Position numbers and translations under genes: made by a program
In this document: positions 53,146 to 64,000 of the stretch, one piece after another
How the letters are laid out: each line of letters starts with the position of its first letter
Numbering within the stretch: position 1 is the stretch's first letter
Notes under the pieces: generated by a model
Seen by the model: the letters and a program-made list of their open reading frames with translations, nothing else
Databases searched by the model: none
Told to the model about the DNA's origin: nothing
From: Rutidosis leptorrhynchoides
Taxonomy: Eukaryota; Streptophyta; Magnoliopsida; Asterales; Asteraceae
NCBI RefSeq assembly: GCF_046630445.1
Contig: NC_092339.1
Location: 56,863,001 to 56,927,000, forward strand
Reading direction: 5' to 3'
Length of the DNA stretch: 64,000 nucleotides

Positions 53146-55171
53146 ATGTTGAGAAGGATGCTATCTAAGAATTACTCAAGAAAAACGGTAAATTTCTACA
53201 CCTAAACACCATTTAATCCGAAATTTGGTGTTCTTGAGTCATTTTTTTCCCAATTTGATTTTGATGCTTTTTAGTGTAATTAGGCTTAAATTGTTTATGT
53301 ATTATGCTTGTATAACCTAGATTGATGCTGTTTAACATGATTAGAAGCCTTAAACTTCAAATTTTGAATAATCTAGGGTTTGTGTTCTTGAGCAAATTTG
53401 GGGCTTTTTGATATAAACAGGTTATGGCCAATTTTTGTCATGAATTGTTGCTAAAATAAGTAATGTAACATGTTTAGGTAGTTAAATGATCCAAACTTTG
53501 AGCCTAAATATGATTTTTGAGAATTAAAGTGGACTTTTTCAAGTCTAAAATTCATGAACTTGATTTTTGAAAGATAATGCCATTTGAGACTTGTTTAATT
53601 GCTAGTAATGATTATTTTGACATGTTATTTGAGTTGAATGCTTATGAACTTGGAGAACATTTTCGTATATGCTTATTTGCAAAAGTGTAGATTTGATAAA
53701 AATGTGAAAATGAGCTTAAGTTTGATATAAATTGATCATGTCATTGTAATTATTTTGATTGATGATTTTGCTGACACTAATGCATATTTGGATGCACAAA
53801 AATTGTGTTTGATGTGTTTTGCAGACTGAAAGGGGTGAATCTTCATCCCAAGCCCGCAATGCTCCTGCTGAGAATATGGAACAACAGGAGGTGGATAACT
53901 ACTACAAGCAGGATATACCTCATCCAGTCATGACCTTTTCCGATATGCACTTGGAAGAGTTGCACCCGAACCTGAGATTTGACAGACTTTGGATAGATTA
54001 TCCAAAATACCAAAGGGGTTTGTATACTCTTCATTCTAAGGTTGTTGAGGTACCAAGGGTCATAGAATGGGGACCCTTAGAAGCTGTAGAATTGGCCGGG
54101 CCAATTAGGGAATTACTTGTACAGAGGTATGGTAATTCTTCTTTTAATGACTGGGTACATTTATTCACCATGCGTAGACCTGTATATAAAGTATGGTGTG
54201 AAGAATTGTTATGTAGTATAGAGTTGAATGATCGGGTAGCTAGTTTAACCGATCGTTCTTTTATTAGATTTTTGTTAGGCGGTTCGATGCGCCACATGTC
54301 TTTACTGGACATGGCTCAGGCTTTACGTATATATACGCCTGAGGAGTTAGCATCTGCCGATTGTAGAGGGTTGATACTAAACGGTAGAAAGATAGATGAA
54401 AATTTTGATACACACGGTGTGTGGAGTCAAATGACAAGCCATCACCGTTTCAAAGGGGGAAATTACTCTTATTTGGATATAGATAGAGCCGAATTAAGAG
54501 TGATACATAGGTTTTTAGCTAATTCGATTACACAAAGGGGTAAGAACAAGGAAACAGTAAATGAACAGGATTTGTTTTACCATATGTGTATTCGAGACCC
54601 ACAAAGCGCTGTAAGTATACCATATTGTGTGGGTTATTATTTATCAGCTATGGTTCGGGGGATGCGACCGCATAGCATAATAGGAGGTGGTATTTTTATT
54701 ACTTTGATTGGTGAATATCTCGGTGTGGATACAAGTCGGGGGGGATTATTAGTAGAAGAACCAAAACCCCGCGATACTATAGGTTTAAATGTATACCATG
54801 GTGCGAAAGTTTTGAAGAGGCGAAATAACGCCGCAGTACGATACCATGGTAGACATCCACAGGTGGAGAGAAACCAACAGCAAGGTAATGTAGGAGGGGG
54901 GAATGAGATGCAAGAAATGCAAAGGTTTATAGCTTCTCAGGAATACGAAAATGCTAGACAGAGAGCATTTGAAGATTGGCAAGTTCATCAGAACCAAATC
55001 ATAGCTCATTGTCAACATATAGGTAGAAACTATATTCCTACACCGAAATCCATCTTCCCTCCCTGGTCTATAGAGATGCAGCCACCGTATCCTACGTATG
55101 ACCCTGCCGAAGCATTCTATAGCACCTATGGTTATGCCTGGAACCCCTATTGGTACCAGTATCATCCCTAG
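53146..55171 (+). CDS. Athila ORF-1-like (env-position) gene, two exons
   Basis: Exon 1 is 53146-53187 (MLRRMLSKNYSRKT), donor ACG/GTAAAT. The intron is 53188-53824, ending TTTTGCAG. Exon 2 is 53825-55171, and both junctions are phase 0. Exon 2 alone has no ATG at its start (first ATG 53876), which favours splicing. The product is about 463 residues. Segments such as FDRLWIDYPKYQRGLY, ELLCSIELNDRV, RSFIRFLLGGSMRHMSLLDMA and IYTPEELASAD fit the ATHILA ORF-1 family found after pol. The C-terminus is Tyr/Pro-rich (YPTYDPAEAFYSTYGY). I see no signal peptide or membrane helix. The frame is intact here; function is unknown. Confidence 0.72.
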
Positions 55172-57227
55172 TATACTTATTATTATTTTTTTTATTTTGT
55201 AATTTGTAATGATTGATACGTTTAATACTTTTGTTAATATTGTAATCATTTTTATAATTGTCTAACTTTTATTCTTAGATTTTAATAATTTTTTAATGTG
55301 GGGTAATATACCAAACTTCAAAAATATGTATATATATTTGCAGCTTATCTTATGTACACAACAGGGTAAAACAACGCATTTTCAAAGACTGGCATTAAGT
55401 TCAGCAAAAGCAACTAATTTTGACGACAAGATGCAAAATATATGTGAAATAACAATAAGACGGAATGAACAAATGATGTGCACCATTTATCATTCAGCAA
55501 ACAAACGCCAATATATTTGGAAACTTTGGTAAAATTTAATCATTTTCACACAAATCACCCTCAATAATTTAAATTGTTACTGATTTCTTGCAAATGAGGG
55601 CATTGCAAGATCTTAAGTGTGGGAAGGGGTTAAATTCTTTCGGATTTTAAAAATTTTTACTTTATACACTTGGTTACCATTAAAAATACTAGTAAAGCAG
55701 TAGTTGTATTAGAATCTAGTGCTCTCTGATAATAAAGAACAGCCCTGGTCTTATATACTGACTACCCAATTCTAGTAAAAATTTTTTAAAATTTTCAATT
55801 AAATGAACTAAAAATCATGTTTATACATATTTATGAACGATAAAACTAGGTTTTAACACCGAAATTATTGTTACCTCAAAAAGGACATAAATTGAGAAAC
55901 AAACCAAAATGTTAAAATTCATTTAAAATGGAATAGAGGACGATAAAAAGGAAAATAAAAGCCAAGTGTGGGAAAAATTTACCAAGTTATCTTAAACATA
56001 TGTCACATATATCTGTAACAAATAACTGAAAATACTTTTGCTTTGGACTAAACTAAACTGTTTTTACCCGATGAAAGAAAAGAAGAGATGGATCTACACG
56101 ATGAATCAATTCCATCATTAAAAGGAAGTAAAGTCTTCCGAAAAAGAAACGCGCTTCTTGATTTAGGTCATGAAGTTGTCGTCCAGACCAGCTGTAGGTT
56201 GACGAAAAATCTAGAAAAGTCATCACTAAAATCAGCAGGAAATCCACGGACCTCAGCATTAAACAGGGTCGCCAAGTGGTCAGATTTATCCTAACCATGA
56301 GAAGGATTTATCTCGTACAATGGGGGGGCACCATGCAAATTAGCTGGATAAGACTAATGAATCAGATCCCCAGAAAGGATAATCTCCTTAAAAATTAAAA
56401 ATCAGCTTTTAAGACTGATATTACTCAATCCTAGAGATTGACCTTAAAGATTGAGAATTCAAACTCATGGAATTCAATGATATCTAAACTCGAGCTTGAA
56501 CGAGAAAATATTTTGATCAAAATTATAAACCGATTTGTTTTCTGAAAACCCTATTTTCAATGCGTTCATTACCATTGAACGTAAAAACCTAGGAATTCAC
56601 CTGGAATTCATTAGGTCACCTGAACTAAATCGGGTGTCAACCGTAAGAACGGTGGTTGCATAGCATGGTCAAAGACAGGACCTTGTGCCATACCGAAAAA
56701 TTATAAGGGTGAGCTTTACTATTGCTCCTACCAAGGATAGTAATTGCATCCGACACGTTACAGACCATAATTAAAAGCATGTCAGGGGACATTGCCTTAA
56801 CAGTTGCTTGTTCAACGCTTTCCTTTACAACCGGACGGTAGTTTACCGAAAGGTAATATACGGAACAAGTAAACTGGACGTGTTGCTTTCCAAATACAAG
56901 GTTAGCAAGTGGGTGACACAAAACCGCAAGTTTTGAGCTAAAATTTTCAAATCTAAAACCCACCAAACCCACAAAAATATTTTGCAAACACCGGTAAAGG
57001 GTTATTCCGGAAAACTTATCAAGGGTAAAAACTAGATTTTCAAAAGATCAAATGTTTTCATAAAGATCCAATTTCCTTAATGGATCTAAATTTTTATAGT
57101 CATATGGGACTGTAAACCATATCGTTACTACCATTGTTCATACCACCGTATAGAAATCACTGATGTACAAAGTGTGAAGAATAAAGAAGTGATTCTAGTA
57201 TTTCAAGACGATATTGCTTGAGGACAA
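55172..57227 (+). other. Athila 3' untranslated spacer
   Basis: Two kilobases with no recognised protein. AAGTGTGGGA-type strings (55613-55622, 55968-55977), related to GTGTGGGGAG after pol (51394) and to the real polypurine region at 57236, look like repeated or decayed plus-strand primers. Another variant of the ACCGAAATTATT block lies near 55859. Short frames at 56088-56294 (+) and 56637-56987 (-) have no family that I know. Confidence 0.45.
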
Positions 57228-57251
57228 GCAACGCTCAAGTATGGGAATATT
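57228..57251 (+). promoter_or_regulatory. Polypurine region of the Athila element
   Basis: GCAACGCTCAAGTATGGGAATAT abuts the 3' LTR start TGATAATG. It follows the TTGCTTGAGGACAAGCAA string that typically precedes the 3' LTR in this lineage. Confidence 0.7.
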
Positions 57252-57847
57252 TGATAATGCTAAAAACGAACATATATTTCATAGCATTATTCCTCAAGAA
57301 AGACAAGCTTTTAGTTGCAATTGTTCTATTTACAAGTGATATTCGTTTAAATAATAAAAGGTGAAGACAAAAGACAGATTCGACGAATTGAAGACGCAAA
57401 CGACCAAAAAGCTCAAAAGTACAAAAGACAATCAAAAAGGTTCCAATTATTGATAAGAAACGTCTCGAAATTACAAGAGTACAAGATTCAAAACGCAAAG
57501 TACAAGATATTAAATTGTACGCAAGGACGTTCGAAAATCCGGAACCGGGACCAGAGTCAACTCTTAACGCTCGACGCAACGGACTAAAAATTACAAGTTA
57601 ACTATGTATATAAATATAATATAATATATAATTAATTATATTAATTATATATATATTATATTTATAAATAAAAACCGTCGGCAGAGAAAGACTCCAAGGG
57701 ACTGAGCTGTAATTTCATTCTCCGCGACTCGCGGAGTTTGAAGGCCAAAATGGCCGCGAGTCGCGGAGCCCCCAGTTTTGAAACTCCCTATAAAGCAAAT
57801 CGAATTCTGATCATTTTCATCCATCTTTTTCTTCTTCTTCTCATACG

Positions 57848-57942
<95 letters not shown>

Positions 57943-59312
57943 ATTTATATTTTAATTTTAATTATAATTCTAATAATAAGGGTATGTTAGCGAATATTGT
58001 AAGGGTGTAAGTCGAAATTCTGTCCGTGTAACGCTACGCTATTTTTAATCATTGTAAGTTATGTTCAACCTTTTTACATTAATGTCTCGTAGCTAAGTTA
58101 TTATTATGCTTATTTAAAACGAAGTAATCATGATGTTGGGCTAATTACTAAAATTGGGTAATTGGACTTTGTACCATAATTGGGGTTTGGACAAAAGAAC
58201 GACACTTGTGGAAATTAGACTATGGGCTATTAATAGGCTTTATATTTGTTTAACTAAATGATAGTTTGTTAATGTTAATATAAAGATTTACAATTGGGCG
58301 TCCTTATAAATTACCATATACACTCGATCGGACACGATGGGCGGGGTATTTATATGTACGAATAATCGTTCATTTAACCGGACACGGGAATGGATTAATA
58401 GCCACTAGAATAATTAAAACAGGGGTGAAATTACATTCAAGGGTAATTGGTGTAATTGCTAACAAAGTAGTAAAACCTTGGTTTACACGCAGTTGATAAC
58501 CTGGTGTATTCATTAAACAAAGTATTAAAACCTTGTTACAATTCGAATCCCCAATTAGTTGGAATATTTAACTTCGGGTATAAGAATAATTTGATGAGGA
58601 CACTCGCACTTTATATTTATGACTGATGGACTGTTATGGACAAAAACTAGACGGACATATTAAATAATCCAGGACAAAGGACAATTAACCCATGGGCATA
58701 AAACTAAAATCAACACGTCAAACATCATGATTACGGAAGTTTAAATAAGCATAATTCTTTTATTTCATATTTAATTTCCTTTATTTTATATTTAATTGCA
58801 CTTCTAATTATCGCATTTTTATTGTTATTGTATTTAATTGCACTTTTAATTATCGTACTTTTTAATTATCGCAAGTTTATTTTATCGCACTTTTATTATT
58901 CGCAATTTCATTATCGTTATTTACTTTACGCTTAAAATTAAGTCTTGTATTTATTTATTATTTTACATTTGGTTTTAACTGCGACTAAAGTTTTAAAATC
59001 GACAAACCGGTCATTAAATGGTAAAAACCCCCCTTTATAATAATAATATTACTTATATATATGTATTTGTATTTTTATAAAAGTAAACTAATATAGCGTT
59101 AAGCTTTGTTTAAAGATTTCCCTGTAGAACGAACCGGACTTACTAAAAACTACACTACTGTACGATTAGGTACACTGCCTATAAGTGTTGTAGCAAGGTT
59201 TAAGTATATCCATTCTCTAAATAAATAAATATCTTGTGTAAAATTGTATCGTATTTAATAGTGTTTCGTTGTAAACTTCAATAGTATTTTATACCCCTTA
59301 GCTTTGACATCA
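57252..59312 (+). repeat. 3' LTR of the Athila element (2061 bp)
   Basis: Direct copy of 42406-44393, 73 bp longer because of a (TA)n expansion. Palindromes at 57720-57736 and 57754-57766. It is followed by TSD AGCTT. Confidence 0.92.
57850..57937. repeat. (TA)n microsatellite, about 44 repeats
   Basis: Pure TA run in the 3' LTR of the Athila element where the 5' LTR has only a short TA stretch (43007-43020). Confidence 0.95.
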
Positions 59313-59317
59313 AGCTT

Positions 59318-59834
59318 ATCAAAAGTTTCCTGGATATCCTCTATTAAATTTTCTTCCTTCCTACTTTTGATTACCATGTCATCTACATAGGCTTCCAGAT
59401 TTCTTCCCAGCTGATTGTGAAAGGCTTTGTCGACTAGCCTTTGATAAGTTGCCCCTGGTTTTTTAGACCGAAGGGCATCTTTTAATAATAATAGATTCCC
59501 ATGCTGGTGAAGAAGGATGTTTTTTCTTCGTCCTCCTTAGCCATTTTGATCTGATGGTACCCTTTGTAAGCATCCAGGAAGCTTTTGTATCGGTACCCAG
59601 TTAGGGATTCGACTTTCCAATCGATTTCGGGTAGAGGGTAACAATCTTTGGGACAGGCTTTGTTGATGTTGGTGAAATCGACGCACATTCTCCATCCTCC
59701 GTCTGATTTCTTCACCATCACGGGATTAGCGACCCACGAGGGGTATTTTGCTTCGCGAATTATTCCTGCTTTTAACAGGCCTTCTACTTCTTTACAGGCC
59801 GCTTCGTCCCTTTCCGGTGCCAAGTTTCGTTTTT
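59318..59834 (-). pseudogene. Tat RT N-terminal part
   Basis: Minus strand. It reads LAPERDEAACKEVEGLLKAG, then NPVMVKKSDGGWRMCVDFTN and SFLDAYKGYHQI. There is a TAA after GIYYY (59482-59484), then KMPFGLKN and, after a frameshift, the catalytic YVDDMV (59373-59390). It stops at the Athila insertion and resumes at 42400. A shortened T run at 59830-59834 puts it out of frame with gag-protease upstream. Confidence 0.85.
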
Positions 59835-62425
59835 CTGATGCACTGGTTCGAGATGTTTGTGCTCATTGAGTCGATGCTCTGTTACGAAGAGCGACCCTTG
59901 TACATTGATTGTTCGTGGTATTCCAGTCATATCGCTATTTTCCCAAGCAAATACATCCACATTGGCTTGAAGTAACTTTCGGAGCTTTTGCTTGGTGGAT
60001 GCTGGCAAGTTTTTTCCTATGCTGATCTGCTGATCCTGAAACATCGGGTTTACTGATATCTTTTCTACTTGGGGATCTTCCTCCGAAGCTCCTAGGACAC
60101 ACTCGGTTGGTTCTTTCATTGTTTCTTTTATGGCTAAGATTACCTTATTCCTGTCATACGTTGACGCGAGAGTGCCGATCCCCTCGTGGGTATGGAATTT
60201 GACCATTTGATGCACCGTGGATACGATTATACCCATCTTTTTCATAGTTACCCTCCCGAGCAGGATGTTATGTAGGGATTTTGCTCGGACTACCACGAAA
60301 TCAATGGTTTCTGTTCTTGCTAGTGGTGGTTCCCCTATTGTGAAGTCGAGATCAATTTCTCCGATGGGCCAACACCTTTCTACGGAGAATCTAACTAAGG
60401 GTACTCTTGGGGCACCTAACCGTGCTCTGATGGCGGGACTTAGCCTTTCAAAGCAATGTTCGTACATCACGTCACAAGCACTTCCACTGTCGAGGTATAT
60501 CCTTCGTACCTCTCTGTTGAAAATCTTTCCTTTTATGGTGACCGGTAGGTCCGAAGGACATATGGTATCAAGGGCTGGGAACGACACTTCACTCCATTCT
60601 CTGACGATACGACATCTTTCTCTTTTCTTATAAGGCTGGTGTGAATCTATTGCCAGGATTGCAATTTCTGCTTCTTGCCTCGTATCCTCCATTTTCTTTT
60701 CCTGTACCCTCTCTTTCTTTGGTTCCCGATTTCCCTTTATGAGATGGGACAGTTTGCCCAACTTAACAGCCTCCTCAATGGCTGTTTTGAAGTTGAAACA
60801 TTCATCCGTATCGTGCCCAAAATCGTTATGGAAGTCACAAAACTTGGTCATGTCCGTATTTCTTCCTCTGTTGGACATCTTTCCCGGGGCTTTGAACTTG
60901 TTAGCAGCTTTCTCTGTTGCTAGGATTTCCTTGGGAGTTTTTATTAATGCCCCCAGGATCCCAGCTCCGGTTTCTCTTTGGTAAGGGTGGAATCTCCCTA
61001 TATCCCCTTTCCTACCATGTTTATCGTCCCTTCTTTCTGATTTCTCCTTTCGCCTATTCATGGGGATGTCGTCTAGGACGAAGTTACCGGCTGTTTCCTT
61101 AGCATCTAACCACATATATGCCTTTTCTAACAAAGCTTCGTAAGTGCTTGGTAGGTCTCGGCTGAGGTGTTCAATGAGAGGCCTGACCCTAGATCCGTAG
61201 AGCAACCCAGATATTCTTTGGGATTCTGGTAGGTTGGGAATTTGTTGTGTTTCGTTGGTATACCTAGTGAGAAAGGCTCTAGAACCTTCACTATCCTTCT
61301 GCTTTATCCCATGAGCAGCCACATGATTCTTCTTATGTCGCTTTTGCTGACTAAACTTAGACCTAAATTTCCGTTTTAGATCATCGAAGCTAGCTACGGA
61401 GTCTTTTGGTAGGGAGTCAAACCAAACCCTGGCATCTCCCTTTAACATGTAAGAGAATGCGTGACATGCTACATGTATGTCCCATTTGGCCATTCGTGCT
61501 GCACCCTCGAATATACTAAGGAAATCATCCGGGTCATCTTCTCCCTCGTAGTAAATTAGGTGCGAGGGTATTTTCATTCCATCGGGGGGAATGCACAGTT
61601 TTGGATGTAGGGCACAAACTGGGTTTTTTGGTTTATCCAAAAGTTGCTGTTGGCTACGATAGGGGGTAGTATCTGGTGACCTTGGGTGTAGCACATTCCC
61701 CCTTGGTTAGGAGGATATATCCAGGTGGTGGTCATTTGTTGCGGTGGGTGGTTCCAATTTTGGAAGTAGGCGTGGTTGGTTACTGGTGGTACCGAAGCAT
61801 TTGGTTGGTTGCTTACAGGGGTTACCTACACACATGGTATGTTAGGGGTGACATGGGAGTTTCCTTGGGCCCATATATATTGGTTGGATTGCCCGAAGCT
61901 TCCCCAGCTCGGGTGAGGAGGTGGTACGTGTCTATTTGGCGCTTGGGATGCTAGGGACACAGTCGGAGCTGTCGTGTTACAAGTGTAGAGGGGTGCAGTA
62001 GGTATAGTTAGGGTTACCTGAGAGGCGTTGGGAGTTTCCCCCGCACGAGTCATAGTTTCTGCCGACGAGTTCGTTGGTGGGATTCTAGGTTGCGAATTTT
62101 GGTTCGGAGGTTCCGTTTCCATCTCCTCGTCGTAATCCTCGCTTTCGTACGTCAGCATCCTTCTACTTTGCAAGACCCCTGTGTCCCTTAAGTTCTTTAT
62201 CACCGACCTGATATGATCATAATTATTTAAGACGAAGTTCTTATCTATCAACGGTGGTGGTTCTGCAGAATGCGAGCCATGGGGGTTCGTGGAGACGAGT
62301 ATAGCCGGAGTGGCGGGTGACCTGGTTAAGGTTCCCACATTTGAGAACTCTAGCTGTGTTGAATCTGAGGCTTGTGTGATTCTGGGTGGCGTGAAGCCTG
62401 GAGGTATGTGACTGGAGTCCGCCAT
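59784..62425 (-). pseudogene. gag: Tat gag and protease, frameshifted
   Basis: Minus strand. ATG 62425 opens MADSSHIPPGFTPP, a Pro/Ser/Thr-rich N-terminus, to an in-frame TAG at 61826-61828. The main gag is then read in another frame from about 61694: YEGEDDPDDFLSIFEG, HAFSYMLKGDARVWFDSLP and SRAFLTRYTNETQQIPN form the capsid pattern. The knuckle-like CDFHNDFGHDTDEC is near residue 270. Protease follows with YLDSGSACDVMY and HNILLGRVTMKK. The end of the frame (DVFAWENSDMTGI) is the start of RT. The frameshift lies between about 61.6 and 61.7 kb. The lineage is clear, the copy inactive. Confidence 0.85.
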
Positions 62426-62464
62426 TGCGTCGGTTCTTGCTCAACAAAATGAATAAGATGTGAG

Positions 62465-62481
62465 TCCCACAGATGGCGCCA
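62465..62481 (-). promoter_or_regulatory. Primer-binding site of the Tat element
   Basis: On the minus strand TGGCGCCATCTGTGGGA follows the 5' LTR after two bases. The GGCGCC start is usual in Tat and Athila elements. I do not assign the tRNA. Confidence 0.75.
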
Positions 62482-62483
62482 AT

Positions 62484-63034
62484 TGTTTGCACAATAACCG
62501 GCGTTTATTATTGATATGGGGATATGCAAGTCACATGGATTGAGATTGAGTGATTATGATTTTGGTTATGTTCGTTGGCGATTCCCCGAAGGTAACAGTC
62601 AGAGGACTGTTTTACGCCACCGAAGCAAATGGTATAACATGATTGTGTTATTATGTGTGTGTGTATTAAATGTGGAATGTTTCCTGCATTCTATATTATT
62701 TATAAGCGGGATGGAACGGCTCTCCATACCAGTTCGTTAGTTCCCAATGATTTTGGATCACTAGTTGACTTTCCCTTTTGGTAAGCCTGCAGAGGAAAGT
62801 GAGCTTGTCCCCTTTCCTTTGTGGTACAGGCGTGCACCGAGCTAGGAATAGTTTCGCTAGTCTTGACTTTGTAATTGACCGAGGTTTTATGGGCTCTAAG
62901 CTCACTGTTGTTGCTCCGATTCCAGGACCTCGTTCACTGTAGCTAAAATTTTCCTTCGTTCCATATATTATAGCCATATCCTCCGAAGCAAACTTTGAAG
63001 CTGATAGACGGGCCGGAGGTGGGGTACACTATCA
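62484..63034 (-). repeat. 5' LTR of the Tat element (551 bp)
   Basis: Full-length copy with TG...CA ends on either strand (TGTTTGCAC ... ACTATCA). It contains a block near 62755-62804 that the 3' LTR lacks. A (GT)n stretch lies near 62650. Confidence 0.9.
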
Positions 63035-63224
63035 ATTACCTTTATAACTAACTCCTTATTTTCTGTGTTACAAATCGCTCTCATTCATAAAATATCTTTG
63101 CTATTCTCTAAACTTCAACCTTCTCATACTCAATATAACGACATAATAAATAAATAAATAGATAAATAACATCTCGAATTAACTGGTGAATCGACATGTA
63201 TCTAGACTATGATCGGTATATATT

Positions 63225-63587
63225 TGTTGGGAAAACAATAATTAAATCTCACTTATAAATTAGATAATGTTATAATAATAATAATAATATAGATATGGAT
63301 AGTCAATTTTGGTGTATACATATAGTCAATTTTGGTACACAAAGTATGTATTTTTATATTGAAATTTTAGGCTATAAATACTCATGAATGCAAGCATTAA
63401 ACTTGCACCATTTCTCACACTTACAAAGTGTTTCTTTCTTTCTCTCCATTATCATCTTTGTTCTTACACTTCATTATTAGTATTCTTAATCAAGAATCAA
63501 ATCACTAAAGGTAGTTATAAGCCTACTGAATTATAACATCAAGAATCAAACCACTAAAGGTAGTTATAAGCCTACTGAATTATAACA
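63225..63587 (+). repeat. Putative 5' LTR of another copia element
   Basis: TGTTGGGAAAAC opens a segment with a TATA box (CTATAAATAC, about 63371-63380) and a pyrimidine-rich transcribed part. It ends ATTATAACA, followed by CGTTATCAGCACG, a string that I associate with the PBS region of some copia elements. A 49-bp direct repeat (AAGAATCAAA.CACTAAAGG...) lies at its end (about 63490-63586). The partner LTR would lie beyond the window. Confidence 0.5.
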
Positions 63588-63618
63588 CGTTATCAGCACG
63601 ATAATCTTAATACTAAAT

Positions 63619-63790
63619 ATGGTTGGCTCTGCCACCAAAATGATATATGGTCGGTTATACCACCAAAATGATATATGGTCGGTTATACCACCAAAATGAT
63701 ATATGGTCGGTTATACCACCAAAATGATATATGGTCGGTTATACCACCAGAATGATATAGGTCGGTTATACCACCTGAAAAAATATATGG
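63619..63790 (+). repeat. 28-bp minisatellite in the putative copia leader
   Basis: About six units of the type ATGGTCGGTTATACCACCAA + AATGATAT, the first with GGCTCTGCC in place of GGTTATACC. Isolated relatives GGTCGACACTGTCGCC follow at 63789 and 63877. The rest to 64000 is AT-rich without a gene. Confidence 0.85.
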
Positions 63791-64000
63791 TCGACACTGT
63801 CGCCAAATTTTCATTTATGTTTACTAATATTTATATTTTTGTTATATAACATTTATTTATGATTGCTTACACATGGTCGACACTGTCACCTACTTATCAT
63901 TTATGTTATATTAAATTTATGTTTAATGTTTATATACTTATGAATATAAATTGACTCTAATTTATCATGATGTTTGTTTTAATTTTTGATAATAGAAAAT

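Larger units (their letters stand above)
42406..59312 (+). mobile_element. Athila-lineage Ty3/gypsy retrotransposon, near complete
   Basis: LTRs at 42406-44393 and 57252-59312, TG...CA ends (TGATAATGC ... TTTGACATCA), TSD AGCTT (42401-42405, 59313-59317). It lies inside the RT of the Tat element. The PBS TGGCGCCGCTGCCGGGGA matches the tRNA-Asp type used by Athila, and a long AT-rich leader precedes gag-pol. An ATHILA ORF-1-like gene lies between pol and the 3' LTR. About six substitutions separate the LTRs by my count, besides a TA repeat, so it is young. Confidence 0.93.
36448..63034 (-). mobile_element. Tat-lineage Ty3/gypsy retrotransposon, minus strand, interrupted by an Athila element
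   Basis: LTRs at 36448-36948 and 62484-63034 with TSD ATTAC on both sides (36443-36447, 63035-63039). On the minus strand the order is LTR, PBS, gag, protease, RT (split), RNase H with an extra RNase H domain, integrase, then an accessory gene in the opposite orientation before the 3' LTR. The extra RNase H and the antisense accessory ORF mark the Tat/Retand group. Several frameshifts and stops in gag, RT and integrase show it is older than the Athila copy inserted at 42401. Confidence 0.9.

Noticed and set aside
56053..56987. Genes at 56088-56294 (+), 56053-56298 (-) and 56637-56987 (-)
   Set aside because: Short, overlapping on both strands, no motif and no start context; kept only as spacer content.

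Overview
The window looks like transposon-dense DNA from a flowering plant, probably Asteraceae. The evidence is a Sirevirus (Ty1/copia) with the long accessory ORF familiar from daisy-family genomes, Athila and Tat (Ty3/gypsy) elements, AT-rich spacers with CHG-type nonsense changes, and no intact host gene. The family is inferred from recalled protein similarity and no species is claimed. Almost every base falls in a mobile element, and most elements are nested, with boundaries fixed by target-site duplications (TSDs).

Left half (1-33.9 kb). Positions 1-1538 are the 3' end of Sirevirus A (broken accessory ORF, polypurine tract, 3' LTR). A tRNA-derived SINE follows (about 1697-2006) with a 16-17 bp TSD. 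A giant foldback element starts near 2143: its two arms of about 1.4 kb carry opposite-strand copies of exons that I read as a captured SANTA-domain gene (KNL2 type, a centromere-licensing factor). Sirevirus B (4464-32262, TSD GTTTC) is inserted in the right arm, and a non-autonomous LARD-like element with 4-kb LTRs (4742-17090, TSD CTTAG) is inserted in the 5' LTR of Sirevirus B. The rest of the foldback resumes at 32268 and ends near 32925. A second, smaller foldback (33232-33890) encloses a 44-bp palindromic minisatellite.

Right half (33.9-64 kb). A PIF/Harbinger deletion derivative lies at 34378-35767 (TSD TAA). A minus-strand Tat-lineage gypsy element (36448-63034, TSD ATTAC) carries an antisense spliced accessory gene. 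A plus-strand Athila-lineage element (42406-59312, TSD AGCTT) is inserted inside its reverse transcriptase. The right edge holds what looks like the 5' LTR and leader of another copia element (from 63225).

Functionally, Sirevirus B and the Athila element are the near-complete ones: each has gag, a full-length pol reading frame with its motifs in place, and an accessory or env-like ORF after pol, spoiled mainly by single nonsense codons. The most notable shared architecture is that both carry a short palindromic motif in three places: before the LTR TATA box, in the leader before gag, and before a second TATA-like box upstream of the accessory ORF. This suggests internal promoters plus splicing for the accessory ORFs in two unrelated superfamilies. 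The other strong candidate for novelty is the SANTA-domain capture in a near-perfect hairpin, which could produce double-stranded RNA against a centromere gene.
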